Assembly: GCF_003269295.1 (NCBI RefSeq)
Contig: NZ_QLTT01000010.1
Location: 243,958-307,957, forward strand
Direction of reading: 5' to 3'
Length of the DNA stretch: 64,000 nucleotides
Source of the DNA: Lentzea atacamensis
Lineage (GTDB): Bacteria; Actinomycetota; Actinomycetes; Mycobacteriales; Pseudonocardiaceae
Shown here: one piece after another, positions 32,213-41,209 of the stretch
Layout of the letters: each line of letters begins with the position of its first letter
Numbering within the stretch: the stretch's first letter is position 1
Position numbers and translations under genes: made by a program
The notes under the pieces: generated by a model
Seen by the model: only the letters and a program-made list of their open reading frames with translations
Database searches by the model: none
What the model was told of the DNA's origin: nothing

Positions 32213-33478
32213 TCAGAGCGTCGGGTACAGCGGGTGCTTGGCGGCCAGCACCTCGACGCGGGCACGTAGCTCGTCGAGCGCGGCACCGGGCTTCAGGGCC
32301 TCCGCGATCACGTCGGCGACCTCGGTGAAGTCCACCTCGCCGAAACCGCGGGTCGCGAGCGCCGGCGTACCGATCCGCAGGCCGGAGGTGACCATCGGCG
32401 GGCGCGGGTCGTTCGGGACGGCGTTGCGGTTGACCGTGATGCCGATCTGGTGCAGCACGTCCTCGGCCTGCTTGCCGTCGAGCTCGGAGTTCACCAGGTC
32501 GACCAGCACCAGGTGGACGTCCGTGCCGCCGGTCAGCACCTTCACGCCCGCGGCCGCGACGTCCGGCTGCGACAGGCGCTCGGCGAGGATCTTCGAGCCC
32601 TCCAGCGTGCGGCGCTGGCGGTCGGCGAACTCCGGCGAGGCGGCGTGCTTGAACGCCACGGCCTTGGCCGCGATCACGTGCTCCAGCGGACCGCCCTGCT
32701 GGCCGGGGAAGACCGCCGAGTTGATCTTCTTGGCGATGTCCGCCTCGTTCGACAGGATCACGCCACCACGAGGACCGCCGAGGGTCTTGTGCGTGGTCGT
32801 CGTCGTCACGTGCGCGTGCGGGACGGGCGACGGGTGCAGGCCCGCGGCCACCAGGCCGGCGAAGTGCGCCATGTCGACCATCAGGTAGGCCTCGACCGAG
32901 TCGGCGATGCGGCGGAACTCGGCGAAGTCCAGCTGGCGCGGGTAGGCGGACCAGCCGGCGACGATCAGCTTCGGGCGGTACTCCTGGGCGAGGCGCTCGA
33001 CCTCGGCCATGTCGACGCGGCCGTCGGAGTCGGAAACGTGGTACGGCACGACGTTGTAGAGCTTGCCGGAGAAGTTGATGCGCATGCCGTGCGTCAGGTG
33101 GCCGCCGTGCGCGAGGTCCAGGCCCAGGATCGTGTCGCCGGGCTGCAGCAGCGCGAACATCGCGGCCGCGTTGGCCTGCGCGCCCGAGTGCGGCTGGACG
33201 TTGGCGAAACCGGCGCCGAACAACGACTTGATGCGCTCGATGGCGAGGCGCTCCACGACGTCGACGTGCTCGCAGCCACCGTAGTAGCGGCGGCCGGGGT
33301 AGCCCTCCGCGTACTTGTTGGTCAGCACCGAGCCCTGCGCCTGCAGCACCGACACGGGCGTGAAGTTCTCCGAGGCGATCATCTCGAGAGTGCTCTGCTG
33401 GCGCGCCAGCTCGGCCGCAACGGCCTGCGCGACCTCGGGGTCGTACTCCGCGAGGGAGGCGTTGAACTGGTCGGACAT
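32213..33478 (-). CDS. glyA: Serine hydroxymethyltransferase
   Basis: The protein has 421 residues from ATG 33478. The PLP lysine is in TTTTTHKTLGG (Lys231). LEMIASENFTP, NKYAEGYPGRRYYGGCE and VQPHSGAQAN are invariant GlyA motifs. It interconverts serine and glycine with tetrahydrofolate. It lies 13 bases after gcvT and is thus under the same glycine riboswitch. Glycine-responsive expression of a glycine-consuming gcvT/glyA pair makes physiological sense: excess glycine is turned into one-carbon units and serine. Confidence 0.98.
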   Translation of the reverse strand: MSDQFNASLAEYDPEVAQAVAAELARQQSTLEMIASENFTPVSVLQAQGSVLTNKYAEGYPGRRYYGGCEHVDVVERLAIERIKSLFGAGFANVQPHSGAQANAAAMFALLQPGDTILGLDLAHGGHLTHGMRINFSGKLYNVVPYHVSDSDGRVDMAEVERLAQEYRPKLIVAGWSAYPRQLDFAEFRRIADSVEAYLMVDMAHFAGLVAAGLHPSPVPHAHVTTTTTHKTLGGPRGGVILSNEADIAKKINSAVFPGQQGGPLEHVIAAKAVAFKHAASPEFADRQRRTLEGSKILAERLSQPDVAAAGVKVLTGGTDVHLVLVDLVNSELDGKQAEDVLHQIGITVNRNAVPNDPRPPMVTSGLRIGTPALATRGFGEVDFTEVADVIAEALKPGAALDELRARVEVLAAKHPLYPTL

Positions 33479-33491
33479 CTGGAAGATCTCC

Positions 33492-34586
33492 CTACTTGGC
33501 ACGCTTGTAGAACGGAAGTGCGACGACCTCGACCGGCTGCTTCTTGCCGCGGACGTCCACCAGCAGTTGGGTGCCGGGCTCGGCACTCGCCTTCGTCACG
33601 TAGGCCATGGCGACGGAGTAGCCGAGGGTCGGGGACAGCGCGCCCGACGTCACCTCGCCCACGACCTCGTCGCCGTTCAGCACCGAGTAACCGTGCCGCG
33701 GGGCGCGGCGCTCCGGCGTCTTCAGTCCGACCAGGACCGAGTCCACCCCGGACTCGGCGACCTTCGTCAGCGCGTCGCGGCCGACGAAGTCGCCCGGCTT
33801 GTCGAGCTTCACGACGCGGCCGAGGTTCGCGTGGTACGGGGTGAGAGAAGTCGTGAGTTCGTTGCCGTACAACGGCATCCCGGCCTCGAGGCGCAACGTG
33901 TCGCGGCAGCCGAGACCACACGGCTTGAGCTCGTGCGCGGCACCGGCCTCCAGCAGCGCGTTCCAGACGGCGGGAGCGTCCGCGGGTGCCAGGAAGAGCT
34001 CGAAGCCCTCCTCGCCCGTGTAGCCGGTGCGAGCCAGCAGCGCGTCGACGCCGGCGACCTTCGACGGGTAGGACGCGTAGTACTTGACCGTCGAGAGGTC
34101 GGTGCCGGTCAGCCCGGCGAGGATCTCGACCGACTTCGGGCCCTGGATCGCGATCAACGCGTAGTCGGTGGACTTGTCCGTGACCACGGTGTCGAAACCG
34201 CCGGCGCGCTCGACGAGCGCCTCGGCCACCACCGAGGCGTTGGAGGCGTTGGCGACGACCATGAACTCCTCGTCGCCGAGGCGGTACACGATCAGGTCGT
34301 CGATCACGCCGCCGTCGGCCTGGGTGATCATCGTGTAGCGCGCCTTGCCGACCGCCAGCGCCGAGATGTGGCCGACGAGCGCGTGGTCGAGCGCCTCGCC
34401 CGCCTGGGCTCCGGTCAGCACGATCTCACCCATGTGCGTGAGGTCGAACAGGCCCGCGGTGGTGCGCACGGCGTGGTGCTCGGCGAGCTCGCTCGAGTAG
34501 CGCAGCGGCATCCGCCAGCCCGCGAAGTCGGTGAACATCGCGCCGAGCTGCTCGTGCTCGGCGTTCAGAGGCGTGAGGCGGGACAT
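33492..34586 (-). CDS. gcvT: Aminomethyltransferase, glycine cleavage T protein
   Basis: This is a 364-residue protein. N-terminal FTDFAGWRMPLRYSSELAEH and FDLTHMGEI are GcvT signatures. YALIAIQGPKS, YTGEEGFELF, GLGCRDTLRLEAGMPLYG and TSGALSPTLGYSVAMAYV follow in the family order. It transfers the methylene group of the aminomethyl-lipoyl H protein to tetrahydrofolate. gcvH and gcvP are not in the window. It is the first gene after the glycine riboswitch, which covers most of its 5' leader. Confidence 0.97.
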   Translation of the reverse strand: MSRLTPLNAEHEQLGAMFTDFAGWRMPLRYSSELAEHHAVRTTAGLFDLTHMGEIVLTGAQAGEALDHALVGHISALAVGKARYTMITQADGGVIDDLIVYRLGDEEFMVVANASNASVVAEALVERAGGFDTVVTDKSTDYALIAIQGPKSVEILAGLTGTDLSTVKYYASYPSKVAGVDALLARTGYTGEEGFELFLAPADAPAVWNALLEAGAAHELKPCGLGCRDTLRLEAGMPLYGNELTTSLTPYHANLGRVVKLDKPGDFVGRDALTKVAESGVDSVLVGLKTPERRAPRHGYSVLNGDEVVGEVTSGALSPTLGYSVAMAYVTKASAEPGTQLLVDVRGKKQPVEVVALPFYKRAK

Positions 34587-34659
34587 CAGAACGCTCCTCC
34601 AGGGTGCGCCGAAGAGCCGGACGAGGCCGGCTGAGGCAACAGAAGAATGACACGGTCCA

Positions 34660-34865
34660 TCGGAGACTCCTCTTCCAGAGCAGCCTCCCCCTCTGTCATG
34701 AGCCTGAGAGCTTCACCACCGGAGTGGCTTGCACCGTGGGCGAGGCGCTGGCGCCTGCTTTCCAGAGTTGCCTTCGTCGTGCGGTACCTGTGCCTGAGAG
34801 ATTCCGGGGAGGAGTTGCTCCTTCGGCGCCTTCCGGAGATCGAACTCTGGAGAGGTCTCTTCCGC
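34660..34865 (-). promoter_or_regulatory. Tandem glycine riboswitch
   Basis: In the minus-strand leader of gcvT two aptamers follow each other. The first has CGCCGAAGGAGCAA and CTCTCAGGCACAGGTACCG. The second has CGGTGCAAGCCACTCCGG, GGTGAAGCTCTCAGGCTC and ATGACAGAGGGGG. The repeated CTCTCAGGC core with downstream ACAG is the recognised glycine aptamer signature, and the two-aptamer layout is the classical form. The start codon is about 75 bases downstream. In known cases glycine binding turns expression on. Confidence 0.9.
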
Positions 34866-34919
34866 GCGACATCGACGGCCGTGTTCAGTTGGTAGCCCCA
34901 GACGCTAGCAGGCCAAACG

Positions 34920-35222
34920 TCACAGCGGCACGCCCTGCGCCGTCTTCTCGACCACCTTGCGCTCGGCCCAGAACGACAGGAACGGGACCGTGCCGGCGAG
35001 CAGCACGAGAGCGGTGCCCTTGATCGACCAGCGCAGCTTCAGCGCCAGGTCGACGGAAATCACCAGGTAGATGGCGTAGAGGAAGCCGTGGACGGGGCCG
35101 ACGACCTTCATCATCCCGCCCATGTCCGCGGCGTACTTCAGCACCATGGCCACGACCAGCAGCAACAGGAAGACACCGACCACGTAAGCCATGACCCTGA
35201 ACCGGGTCAACGCACCCTTCAT
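34920..35222 (-). CDS. DUF3817 membrane protein
   Basis: The protein has 100 residues from ATG 35222 (MKGALTRFRVMAYVVG), the usual DUF3817 start; a TTG at 35240 overlapping the upstream stop is an alternative. Three membrane helices are visible (VVGVFLLLLVVAMVL; VHGFLYAIYLVISVDL; GTALVLLAGTVPFLSFW), with the conserved PVHGFLY and ending FWAERKV. The function of the family is unknown. It is co-transcribed with the membrane protein at 35237-35620. Confidence 0.9.
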   Translation of the reverse strand: MKGALTRFRVMAYVVGVFLLLLVVAMVLKYAADMGGMMKVVGPVHGFLYAIYLVISVDLALKLRWSIKGTALVLLAGTVPFLSFWAERKVVEKTAQGVPL

Positions 35223-35236
35223 CTGCCCGCCTTCGC

Positions 35237-35620
35237 TCAACGACCGTCCCGCGCGTTGAGGTCCGCGAGCATGCGGTTGTAGGCCGCGAGCTCCGCGTCT
35301 TCTTCGTCGTCGAAGTGCTCGACAGGCGCGGGTTTGACGGCGTCAACCGTAGTCACCGGCCGTGGAGCTGCCGCAACCGGCTCCGGTGCGGAGAGAGGCT
35401 CGTCACGGCGCTGGCGCGCCAAGCGGCGGAAGCGCCACACCATGAAGAGCGGGAAGACGCCGAAGAGCGGCCACTGGAGCACGTACCCGAGGTTCTGGAA
35501 CGTGCCGCTGGCGGACTCGAAACGCTGCCACTGCCAGTACGCGAGTCCGCAACAGGCGATCAGTGCGATCAGGCAACCAAGGCCGATCAACACTCGCTGA
35601 GGTGTAAGGAGGCCGCGCAC
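35237..35620 (-). CDS. Small membrane protein upstream of the DUF3817 gene
   Basis: About 127 residues are read from GTG 35620. Two membrane helices (VLIGLGCLIALIACCGLAYW and the following LQWPLFGVFPLFMVWRF) precede a cytoplasmic tail (RRDEPLSAPEPVAAA, HFDDEEDAELAAYNRMLADL). The tail motif AAYNRMLADLNAR is typical of actinobacterial proteins found with DUF3817. The start is uncertain: GGAGG is only 2 bases before this GTG, and the frame stays open upstream through 42-bp repeats that preserve frame, so a longer N-terminus cannot be excluded. Confidence 0.7.
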   Translation of the reverse strand: MRGLLTPQRVLIGLGCLIALIACCGLAYWQWQRFESASGTFQNLGYVLQWPLFGVFPLFMVWRFRRLARQRRDEPLSAPEPVAAAPRPVTTVDAVKPAPVEHFDDEEDAELAAYNRMLADLNARDGR

Positions 35621-35930
35621 GGCCTCCAGACTACTTGGGTAGGGCTCCCGCCTCCGAGAGCCTGCCCTCGAATCACTTGGGTAGAACTCTCGCCACGGAG
35701 AGCCTGCCCTCGAATCACTTGGGTGAGGCCTCCACCGGGAGGCCGACCCGTTCAGGGATCCGCTCGAGGTAGGGGCCTCCGCATCAGAATCAGGAGGCCG
35801 ACCCGTACAAGGATCCACTTGAGGTAGAGGCCTCCTCGTCAGGAGGCCGAACCGGTTGGGGGTCCGGGGGCTTGCCCCCGGCGGGGGTGTGGGGGCTCGG
35901 CCCCCACAGAACACGCGGAACGAACTCCGG
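35621..35930. repeat. Repeat-rich intergenic region
   Basis: A 42-bp tandem unit runs from about 35630 to 35724; the 27-bp core beginning GAGAGCCTGCCCTCGAATCA is identical at 35656-35682 and 35698-35724. A second set of near-copies, beginning GGAGGCCGACCCGT and ending AGGCCTCC, starts near 35739 and 35793, with a partial third at 35842. Two strong palindromes follow: CCGGGGGCTTGCCCCCGG (35864-35881) and TGTGGGGGCTCGGCCCCCAC (35888-35907, extending one base). The last two resemble dispersed GC-rich hairpins seen in many actinomycete genomes. Confidence 0.75.
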
Positions 35931-35971
35931 CGAGCGCTCTCCGCGAGCACACCTCGCCCGTTCGTTACGCC

Positions 35972-36466
35972 CTACGCCACGCCGTCCCGGCGCTGCCTCT
36001 GCAGACGTGCGACACACCAAGCCGCGGCAGAGCCACGGCGGAGGTGCTGGAGAACCGTCATCGGTCCCAGGCGCCTCCCGAGGTCGGCAGGGGTCAGGCC
36101 CGCCGCGCGGTAGTCGAGCGCGCGCTGGTCCAACGGGCTGATGCCCGCGTCCCACCACTGCTCGGCCTCGCTGACGTCACCTACCAGCTGCCAGTAGCTC
36201 GCTGCGGCGGCGAGCAACGCCTCGGGTGCCTCCGGCGCCCGCTTGCGCATCGCGGCCACGTAGGCCGGATCCGCCGAGTCGACCTTGACCAAGCCACGCG
36301 ACCCGCCCTTGCTGCCTCCCCGCTGCACGGGGATGCCGGGCGCCGAGGGGGGAGCCTCCGCGAGCCACGCGTTCTTGATCCGGTTCACCTCCTGCATCTC
36401 TGCGTCATCAGACCGTTCAGCCGCCCACTGCTTCAACAGCTCGTGGACCCCGGAGTCCTCGACCAT
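35972..36466 (-). CDS. Hypothetical protein
   Basis: The protein has 164 residues from ATG 36466, chosen because GAGGAGG lies just upstream. It has a helical N-terminus (VEDSGVHELLKQWAAERSDD), a Gly/Ser-rich linker (RGGSKGGSRGLV) and a helical C-terminal part with WDAGISPLDQRALDYRAAGL and PADLGRRLGP, which looks like a degenerate tetratricopeptide or small HTH segment. No family is recognised. No signal peptide or membrane helix. Confidence 0.7.
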   Translation of the reverse strand: MVEDSGVHELLKQWAAERSDDAEMQEVNRIKNAWLAEAPPSAPGIPVQRGGSKGGSRGLVKVDSADPAYVAAMRKRAPEAPEALLAAAASYWQLVGDVSEAEQWWDAGISPLDQRALDYRAAGLTPADLGRRLGPMTVLQHLRRGSAAAWCVARLQRQRRDGVA

Positions 36467-36630
36467 CCATGCCTCCTCGTCGGTCGGGGATCGGCCATTG
36501 CAGCGGAAGGTATTCGGTAGGTCTGACAATCGCCAGACCCTGAATCGCCAGAACACCCGTTACCAGTGCGTGATTGGCCTCATTCCACCCATCCGGTCCA
36601 ACGTGAACGGTCGAGGATCACCCTGAGTCA

Positions 36631-36810
36631 CTAGCTGATCGGGGTCGCGGTCCCGAAGAGGCTCCTGATGAAGGTGATGATCGACTCCGCGCCCTGACGC
36701 AGCCAGCCGAGGACCTGCTGGACCGCGCTTGCGGACTCCTCGGGCCGGGTGATCAGGAGGAACAGCACCAGCGCGACGGCCGCCAGCACTAGCACCTTCT
36801 TGAGGTTCAC
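36631..36810 (-). CDS. Small single-pass membrane protein
   Basis: The protein has 59 residues from the GTG that begins VNLKKVLVLAAVALVLFLLI; upstream in-frame starts are possible. One N-terminal membrane helix is followed by an amphipathic C-terminus (VQQVLGWLRQGAESIITFIR). Short proteins of this form are widespread in actinobacteria and uncharacterised. No operon partner is adjacent. Confidence 0.75.
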   Translation of the reverse strand: MNLKKVLVLAAVALVLFLLITRPEESASAVQQVLGWLRQGAESIITFIRSLFGTATPIS

Positions 36811-37147
36811 AGGTACCTCTCCGTCCATGTCGCTCACAGATGAGGCGGCGGACCGCCCGTGTCACCCGACATGGTCCCTCATTCACCCGTGCGATGAACA
36901 ACGACCACGCCCAACTGGTCCCAGGATCCACCGGCGGCGCACGCCTGCACGACGGGGAATGTCACCCGAATGGAGGCTAAAGAGATCCCTGTGCAGCGCC
37001 GATGTCCTGGGCACGAGGTGAACACGGACACCCTCGCATCCCACAGCTTGGACCAGACACTGTTGCACTGGGTCTCACCCGGATGCCGCTCCGCCGGCAT
37101 CACGCTCTGTCACCCCGTCGTGTCCTTATAAATGCGCACCCGAGCAT
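36811..37147. other. Gene-free spacer
   Basis: No gene is supported. An open frame on the minus strand (37103-36879) encodes a possible Cys-containing peptide but lacks a ribosome site and signal peptide. The region separates the small membrane protein from the end of the racemase gene. Confidence 0.35.
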
Positions 37148-38272
37148 TCACCCAATTACTCCTGACCGCCGCAGTTCCATAATTTGAGCGTCCGCCACAC
37201 CCATGTCGGCAAGCACTTCCCCGGTGTTCGCCCCGGCCGAAACCGGAGCCGCGGGAACCGCCGCCGGAGTCCGGTCGAAGCGGGGAGCCGGCGCCGGGTG
37301 CCGCGCGCCGGAGACGTCCACGAACGTGCCACGTGCCTCGTTGTACGGGTGCCGCGCCGCCTCGGTGGGCGTGAGCACCGGCGCCAGGCAGGCGTCCGTG
37401 TCCCGAGCGAGGTCGGCCCACTCGTCACGCGTCCTGGTCTTCACCGCCGCCGCGATGCGTTCGCGCAGCTCAGGCCAGTTCGCCGGGTCGTTGCGCGAAG
37501 GCGCGTCCTCCAGGCCCAGCACGCGCACCAGGTCGGCGTAGAACTTCTCCTCCAGCGCGCCCACGGCGACGAAGCGCCCGTCCGCGGCCTCGTAGACGTC
37601 GTAGAACGGCAGTCCGCTGTCCAGCATGTTCTCGCCGCGCCCGCCCTGCCACATGCCCGCGTGCTTCATCCCGTGCAGGAACGTCGTGAGCAACGCCGCC
37701 CCGTCGACCATCGCCGCGTCGACGACCTGGCCGCGGCCGGAGCGCTCGCGTTCGTACAGCGCGGCCAGCACGCCGAGAGCCAGCAGCAGCCCTCCCCCGC
37801 CGAAGTCGCCGACGAGGTTGAGCGGCACGACCGGTGGCCCACCGGCGCGTCCGATGGGGTCCAGCGCGCCGGCGATCGCGATGTAGTTGATGTCGTGCCC
37901 TGCCCGGTCGGCGAGCGGCCCGTCCTGGCCCCAGCCGGTCATGCGTCCATATACAAGGCGCGGGTTGCGGGCCAGGCACTGCGCCGGGCCGATGCCCAGC
38001 CGCTCCGTCACGCCCGGACGGAAGCCCTCCACCAGCACGTCCGAGCGTTCGACCAGCCGCAACACCAGCTCGGCGCCCTCCGGCCTGCGGGTGTCGATCG
38101 CGACCGAGCGGCGGTTGCGGCCCAGGAAGTCGCCGGGAACCGTCGAGCGGCTCCCCGGCTTGTGCACCTGGATCACGTCGGCGCCGAGGTCCGCGAGCAC
38201 CATGCAGCCGAACGGCGCGGGCGCGAGACCGGCGAGCTCGACGACCTTGAGTCCTGCCAGAGGCCCGCTCAC
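37148..38272 (-). CDS. Alpha-methylacyl-CoA racemase (CaiB/BaiF CoA-transferase family)
   Basis: The protein has 374 residues from GTG 38272, which overlaps the stop of the acyl-CoA dehydrogenase gene. LAPAPFGCMVLADLGADVIQ is the family N-terminal motif, and GWGQDGPLADRAGHDINYIA with LVGDFGGGG supplies the His/Asp pair typical of alpha-methylacyl-CoA racemase (AMACR/Mcr) rather than a CoA-transferase. The enzyme interconverts (2R)- and (2S)-methylacyl-CoA so that branched-chain acyl chains can enter beta-oxidation. The coupled dehydrogenase fits this. Confidence 0.88.
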   Translation of the reverse strand: MSGPLAGLKVVELAGLAPAPFGCMVLADLGADVIQVHKPGSRSTVPGDFLGRNRRSVAIDTRRPEGAELVLRLVERSDVLVEGFRPGVTERLGIGPAQCLARNPRLVYGRMTGWGQDGPLADRAGHDINYIAIAGALDPIGRAGGPPVVPLNLVGDFGGGGLLLALGVLAALYERERSGRGQVVDAAMVDGAALLTTFLHGMKHAGMWQGGRGENMLDSGLPFYDVYEAADGRFVAVGALEEKFYADLVRVLGLEDAPSRNDPANWPELRERIAAAVKTRTRDEWADLARDTDACLAPVLTPTEAARHPYNEARGTFVDVSGARHPAPAPRFDRTPAAVPAAPVSAGANTGEVLADMGVADAQIMELRRSGVIG

Positions 38273-39405
38273 AGGGACCTCGCGATGATTTCCTTCATGA
38301 TCTCGTTCGTGCCGCCGAAGATCCTCTGCACGCGGGCGTCGGACCAGGCACGTGCGATCGGGTACTCGTTCATGTAGCCGTAGCCGCCGAAGAGCTGCAC
38401 GCACTCGTCGACGACCTTGCCGAGCCGGTCACTGGCCCACCACTTCGCCATCGCCGCAGTCGGCACGTCGAGCTCACCGCGCAGATGCTTCTCGATGCAC
38501 TCGTCGATGAAAGCCCTGGTCACAGCCGCCTCGGTGGCGCACTCGGCAAGCTTGAACCTGGTGTTCTGGAACTTCATCAGCTCCTTGCCGAACGCCGTGC
38601 GCTCCTTCACGTACTTCAGCGTCACGTCGACGGCCGCCTCGATGCCCGCGATGCAGCAGACGCCGATGATCAGACGTTCCTGCGGCAGCTGCTGCATTAG
38701 CTGGATGAACCCGAGGCCTTCCTGGTCGCCAAGGAGGTTCGCGACGGGCACCCGGACGTCGTCGAAGAACAGCTCGGCGGTGTCCTGCCCCTTCATGCCG
38801 ACCTTGTCGAGCACGCGGCCGCGCCGGATGTCGTTCTCCACCACGATCAGCGAGATGCCCTGGGCGCCCTGGGACGGGTCGGTCTTGGCGACCACGACCA
38901 CGAGGTCGGCGTGCACGCCGTTGGTGATGAACGTCTTCGAGCCGTTGATGACGTACTCGTCGCCGTCCCTGACGGCCTTGGTGCGGATGCCCTGAAGGTC
39001 GGAGCCCGCGCCGGGCTCGGTCATCGCGATCGCGCCGACGCACTCGCCGGACGCGAGCTTGGGCAGCCAGCGCCGCTTCTGATCCTCGGATCCGTAGGAG
39101 TTGAGGTAGTGCGCCACGATCCCGCTGTGAACGCTGTTGCCCCAGGCGCTGTCACCGGCGCGTGCCTGTTCTTCGAGCAGCACGGCCTCGTGTGCGAACG
39201 TGCCGCCGCCGCCTCCGTACTCCTCAGGGATGCTCAGGCACAGCAGCCCGAGGTCACCGGCCTTGCGCCACAGGTCGCGGTCGACCTGCTTCTGCTCGGC
39301 GAAGCGTTCCTGGTGCGGCGTGACCTCCTTCTCCATGAACGTGCGGGCGAGCTGGCGCAACTGGTCCAGGTCGCTGTCCATCCACCGCGATCGACGCTCT
39401 GCCAT
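38269..39405 (-). CDS. Acyl-CoA dehydrogenase
   Basis: The protein has 378 residues from ATG 39405 (GTG 39414 possible). SIPEEYGGGGG, GAIAMTEPGAGSDLQGI, YVINGSKTFITNG and VQLFGGYGYMNEYPIARAW with a final RIFGGTNEIMKEII are canonical. It catalyses FAD-dependent alpha,beta-dehydrogenation of acyl-CoA. Translational coupling to the racemase downstream suggests a 2-methylacyl-CoA substrate, as in isoprenoid or branched fatty-acid breakdown; this is inference. Confidence 0.93.
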   Translation of the reverse strand: MAERRSRWMDSDLDQLRQLARTFMEKEVTPHQERFAEQKQVDRDLWRKAGDLGLLCLSIPEEYGGGGGTFAHEAVLLEEQARAGDSAWGNSVHSGIVAHYLNSYGSEDQKRRWLPKLASGECVGAIAMTEPGAGSDLQGIRTKAVRDGDEYVINGSKTFITNGVHADLVVVVAKTDPSQGAQGISLIVVENDIRRGRVLDKVGMKGQDTAELFFDDVRVPVANLLGDQEGLGFIQLMQQLPQERLIIGVCCIAGIEAAVDVTLKYVKERTAFGKELMKFQNTRFKLAECATEAAVTRAFIDECIEKHLRGELDVPTAAMAKWWASDRLGKVVDECVQLFGGYGYMNEYPIARAWSDARVQRIFGGTNEIMKEIIARSL

Positions 39406-39512
39406 GAGTTCCACGAAACCACCGGGCGGTGATCCACGCCATGACCGGCGCGCCAGGCCGTCACCCGAAAAAGTGAGCGAAATTCCCACCCCGATCGGAC
39501 AGACTGGCCGGC

Positions 39513-39947
39513 ATGCAGATCCACCAGGTCACGCCGGACGAGTGGACGCTGTGGCGTGACGTCCGCCTGGAGGCGCTGGCCGCGGATCCAGCGGAGTTCG
39601 GGTCGACGCTGGCACGTGAGCAGGAGTACGGCGAGGACGACTGGCGCGCGCGCATCGTGGGAGGCCTGAACCTCGTCGCGCTCGACCCCGGTCCCGTCGG
39701 CCTGGTCGGAGCCACCTCGAAACCCGGCGACCTCTACCTCTACTCGATGTGGGTCAAGAGCTCCCACCGCGGCCGGGGCATCGGAGAAGCGCTGGTCAGG
39801 GCCGTGCTGGCGTGGGCGGCCGAGGAAGGCTGGAAGCGCGTGCGGCTGCGGGTGTGGGAGCACAACCTGCCTGCGCGCAAGCTCTACGAGCGGCTGGGTT
39901 TCGTGGATGCCGGCGAACCCGAGCACATGGAGTTCGTCGTGAGCTAA
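39513..39947 (+). CDS. GNAT family N-acetyltransferase
   Basis: This is a 144-residue protein. The N-terminal pattern WTLWRDVRLEALAADPAEFG and the acetyl-CoA motif A (LYSMWVKSSHRGRGIGEALV) followed by LRVWEHNLPARKLYERLGF are typical of RimI-like GNATs. The acceptor is unknown. The gene is divergent from the dehydrogenase operon (107-base gap) and upstream of fadA. Confidence 0.9.
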   Translation: MQIHQVTPDEWTLWRDVRLEALAADPAEFGSTLAREQEYGEDDWRARIVGGLNLVALDPGPVGLVGATSKPGDLYLYSMWVKSSHRGRGIGEALVRAVLAWAAEEGWKRVRLRVWEHNLPARKLYERLGFVDAGEPEHMEFVVS

Positions 39948-40003
39948 TCGGTCACCCTTCACGGTCATGGCCAGCTTGAGAGGCCGGGCCTAGCGTGGGT
40001 GCC

Positions 40004-41206
40004 ATGAGCGAAGCCTTGATCTTCGACGCGGTGCGCACGCCGCGCGGCAAGGGGAAGCGCGGGTCGCTGCACAGCGTCAAGCCCGTCGCGCTGGCCGCCG
40101 GTGTGCTGCGCGCGCTGTCCGAACGCAACTCCCTCGACACCTCCGCGGTGGACGACGTCGTGTTCGGCGTGGTGTCACCGCTCGGCGAGCAGGGCGGTGA
40201 CATCGCCCGCACCGCGGTCCTGGCCGCCGGGTGGGACCAGCGGCCGGCGGGTGTGCAGCTCAACCGGTTCTGCGCGTCCGGCCTCGAGTCGGTGAACCTC
40301 GCGGCGGCGAAGGTCGCCTCCGGGTTCGAGGACCTGGTGGTCGCGGGTGGCGTCGAGTCGATGTCGCGGGTGCCGATGGGGTCCGACGGTGGTGCGTGGG
40401 CGATCGACCCGCAGACGAACTTCGACCTGTCGTTCGTGCCGCAGGGCGTGTCCGCGGACCTGATCGCGACGCTGGAGGGCTTCTCGCGCACGGACGTCGA
40501 CACGTGGGCCGCCCGCTCGCACGCGCTCGCCTTCGAGGCGCAGAAGAACGGGTTCTTCGAGCGCTCGGTCGTGCCGGTCGTCGACCAGAACGGCACCGTG
40601 CTGCTGAAGGAGGACGAGACGATCCGGCCCGAGTCCACTGTGGAGTCGCTGGGCCGGTTGAAGCCGAGCTTCCAGTTCCACGGCGACCTCGGCTACGACA
40701 CGGTCGCGATCGACCGCTACCCCACCGTCGAGCGCATCAACCACGTGCACACGCCGGGCAACTCGTCGCAGATCGTCGACGGCGCCGCGGCGATGCTGAT
40801 CGGTTCCGAGGCCGCCGGGCGTGCGCTGGGACTCACGCCACGTGCCCGGATCGTCTCCGTCGCGGTCGTGGGAACCGAGCCGACGATCATGCTGACCGGC
40901 CCCGCGCCCTCCGCGCGCAAGGCGTTGGACAAGGCCGGGCTCTCGGTCGAGGACATCGACCTGTTCGAGGTCAACGAGGCGTTCTCGTCCGTCGTGCTGA
41001 AGTTCCTGCGGGACATGGACATTCCCGAGGACAAGGTCAACGTCAACGGCGGTGCGATCGCGCTGGGCCACCCGCTGGGCGCCACCGGTTGCATGATCCT
41101 CGGGACGCTGCTGGACGAGCTGGAGCGCCGGGACCTGCGCCGCGGTCTCGCCACGCTGTGCGTGGGTGGCGGCATGGGTATCGCGACGATCATCGAGAGG
41201 GTCTGA
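40004..41206 (+). CDS. fadA: Acetyl-CoA acyltransferase (thiolase)
   Basis: The protein has 400 residues from ATG 40004. The catalytic residues are seen as NRFCASGLE (Cys90), GGAIALGHPLGATG (His) and LCVGGGMG (Cys). VFEVNEAF appears here as LFEVNEAFSS. It carries out thiolytic cleavage of 3-ketoacyl-CoA, the last step of beta-oxidation. Only 3 bases separate it from the multifunctional fadB downstream, so the two form an operon encoding the fatty-acid oxidation complex. Confidence 0.95.
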   Translation: MSEALIFDAVRTPRGKGKRGSLHSVKPVALAAGVLRALSERNSLDTSAVDDVVFGVVSPLGEQGGDIARTAVLAAGWDQRPAGVQLNRFCASGLESVNLAAAKVASGFEDLVVAGGVESMSRVPMGSDGGAWAIDPQTNFDLSFVPQGVSADLIATLEGFSRTDVDTWAARSHALAFEAQKNGFFERSVVPVVDQNGTVLLKEDETIRPESTVESLGRLKPSFQFHGDLGYDTVAIDRYPTVERINHVHTPGNSSQIVDGAAAMLIGSEAAGRALGLTPRARIVSVAVVGTEPTIMLTGPAPSARKALDKAGLSVEDIDLFEVNEAFSSVVLKFLRDMDIPEDKVNVNGGAIALGHPLGATGCMILGTLLDELERRDLRRGLATLCVGGGMGIATIIERV

Positions 41207-41209
41207 CAG

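Noticed and set aside
36879..37103. 74-codon minus-strand ORF with cysteines
   Set aside because: No ribosome site, no signal peptide, and composition not clearly coding; left as gene-free spacer.
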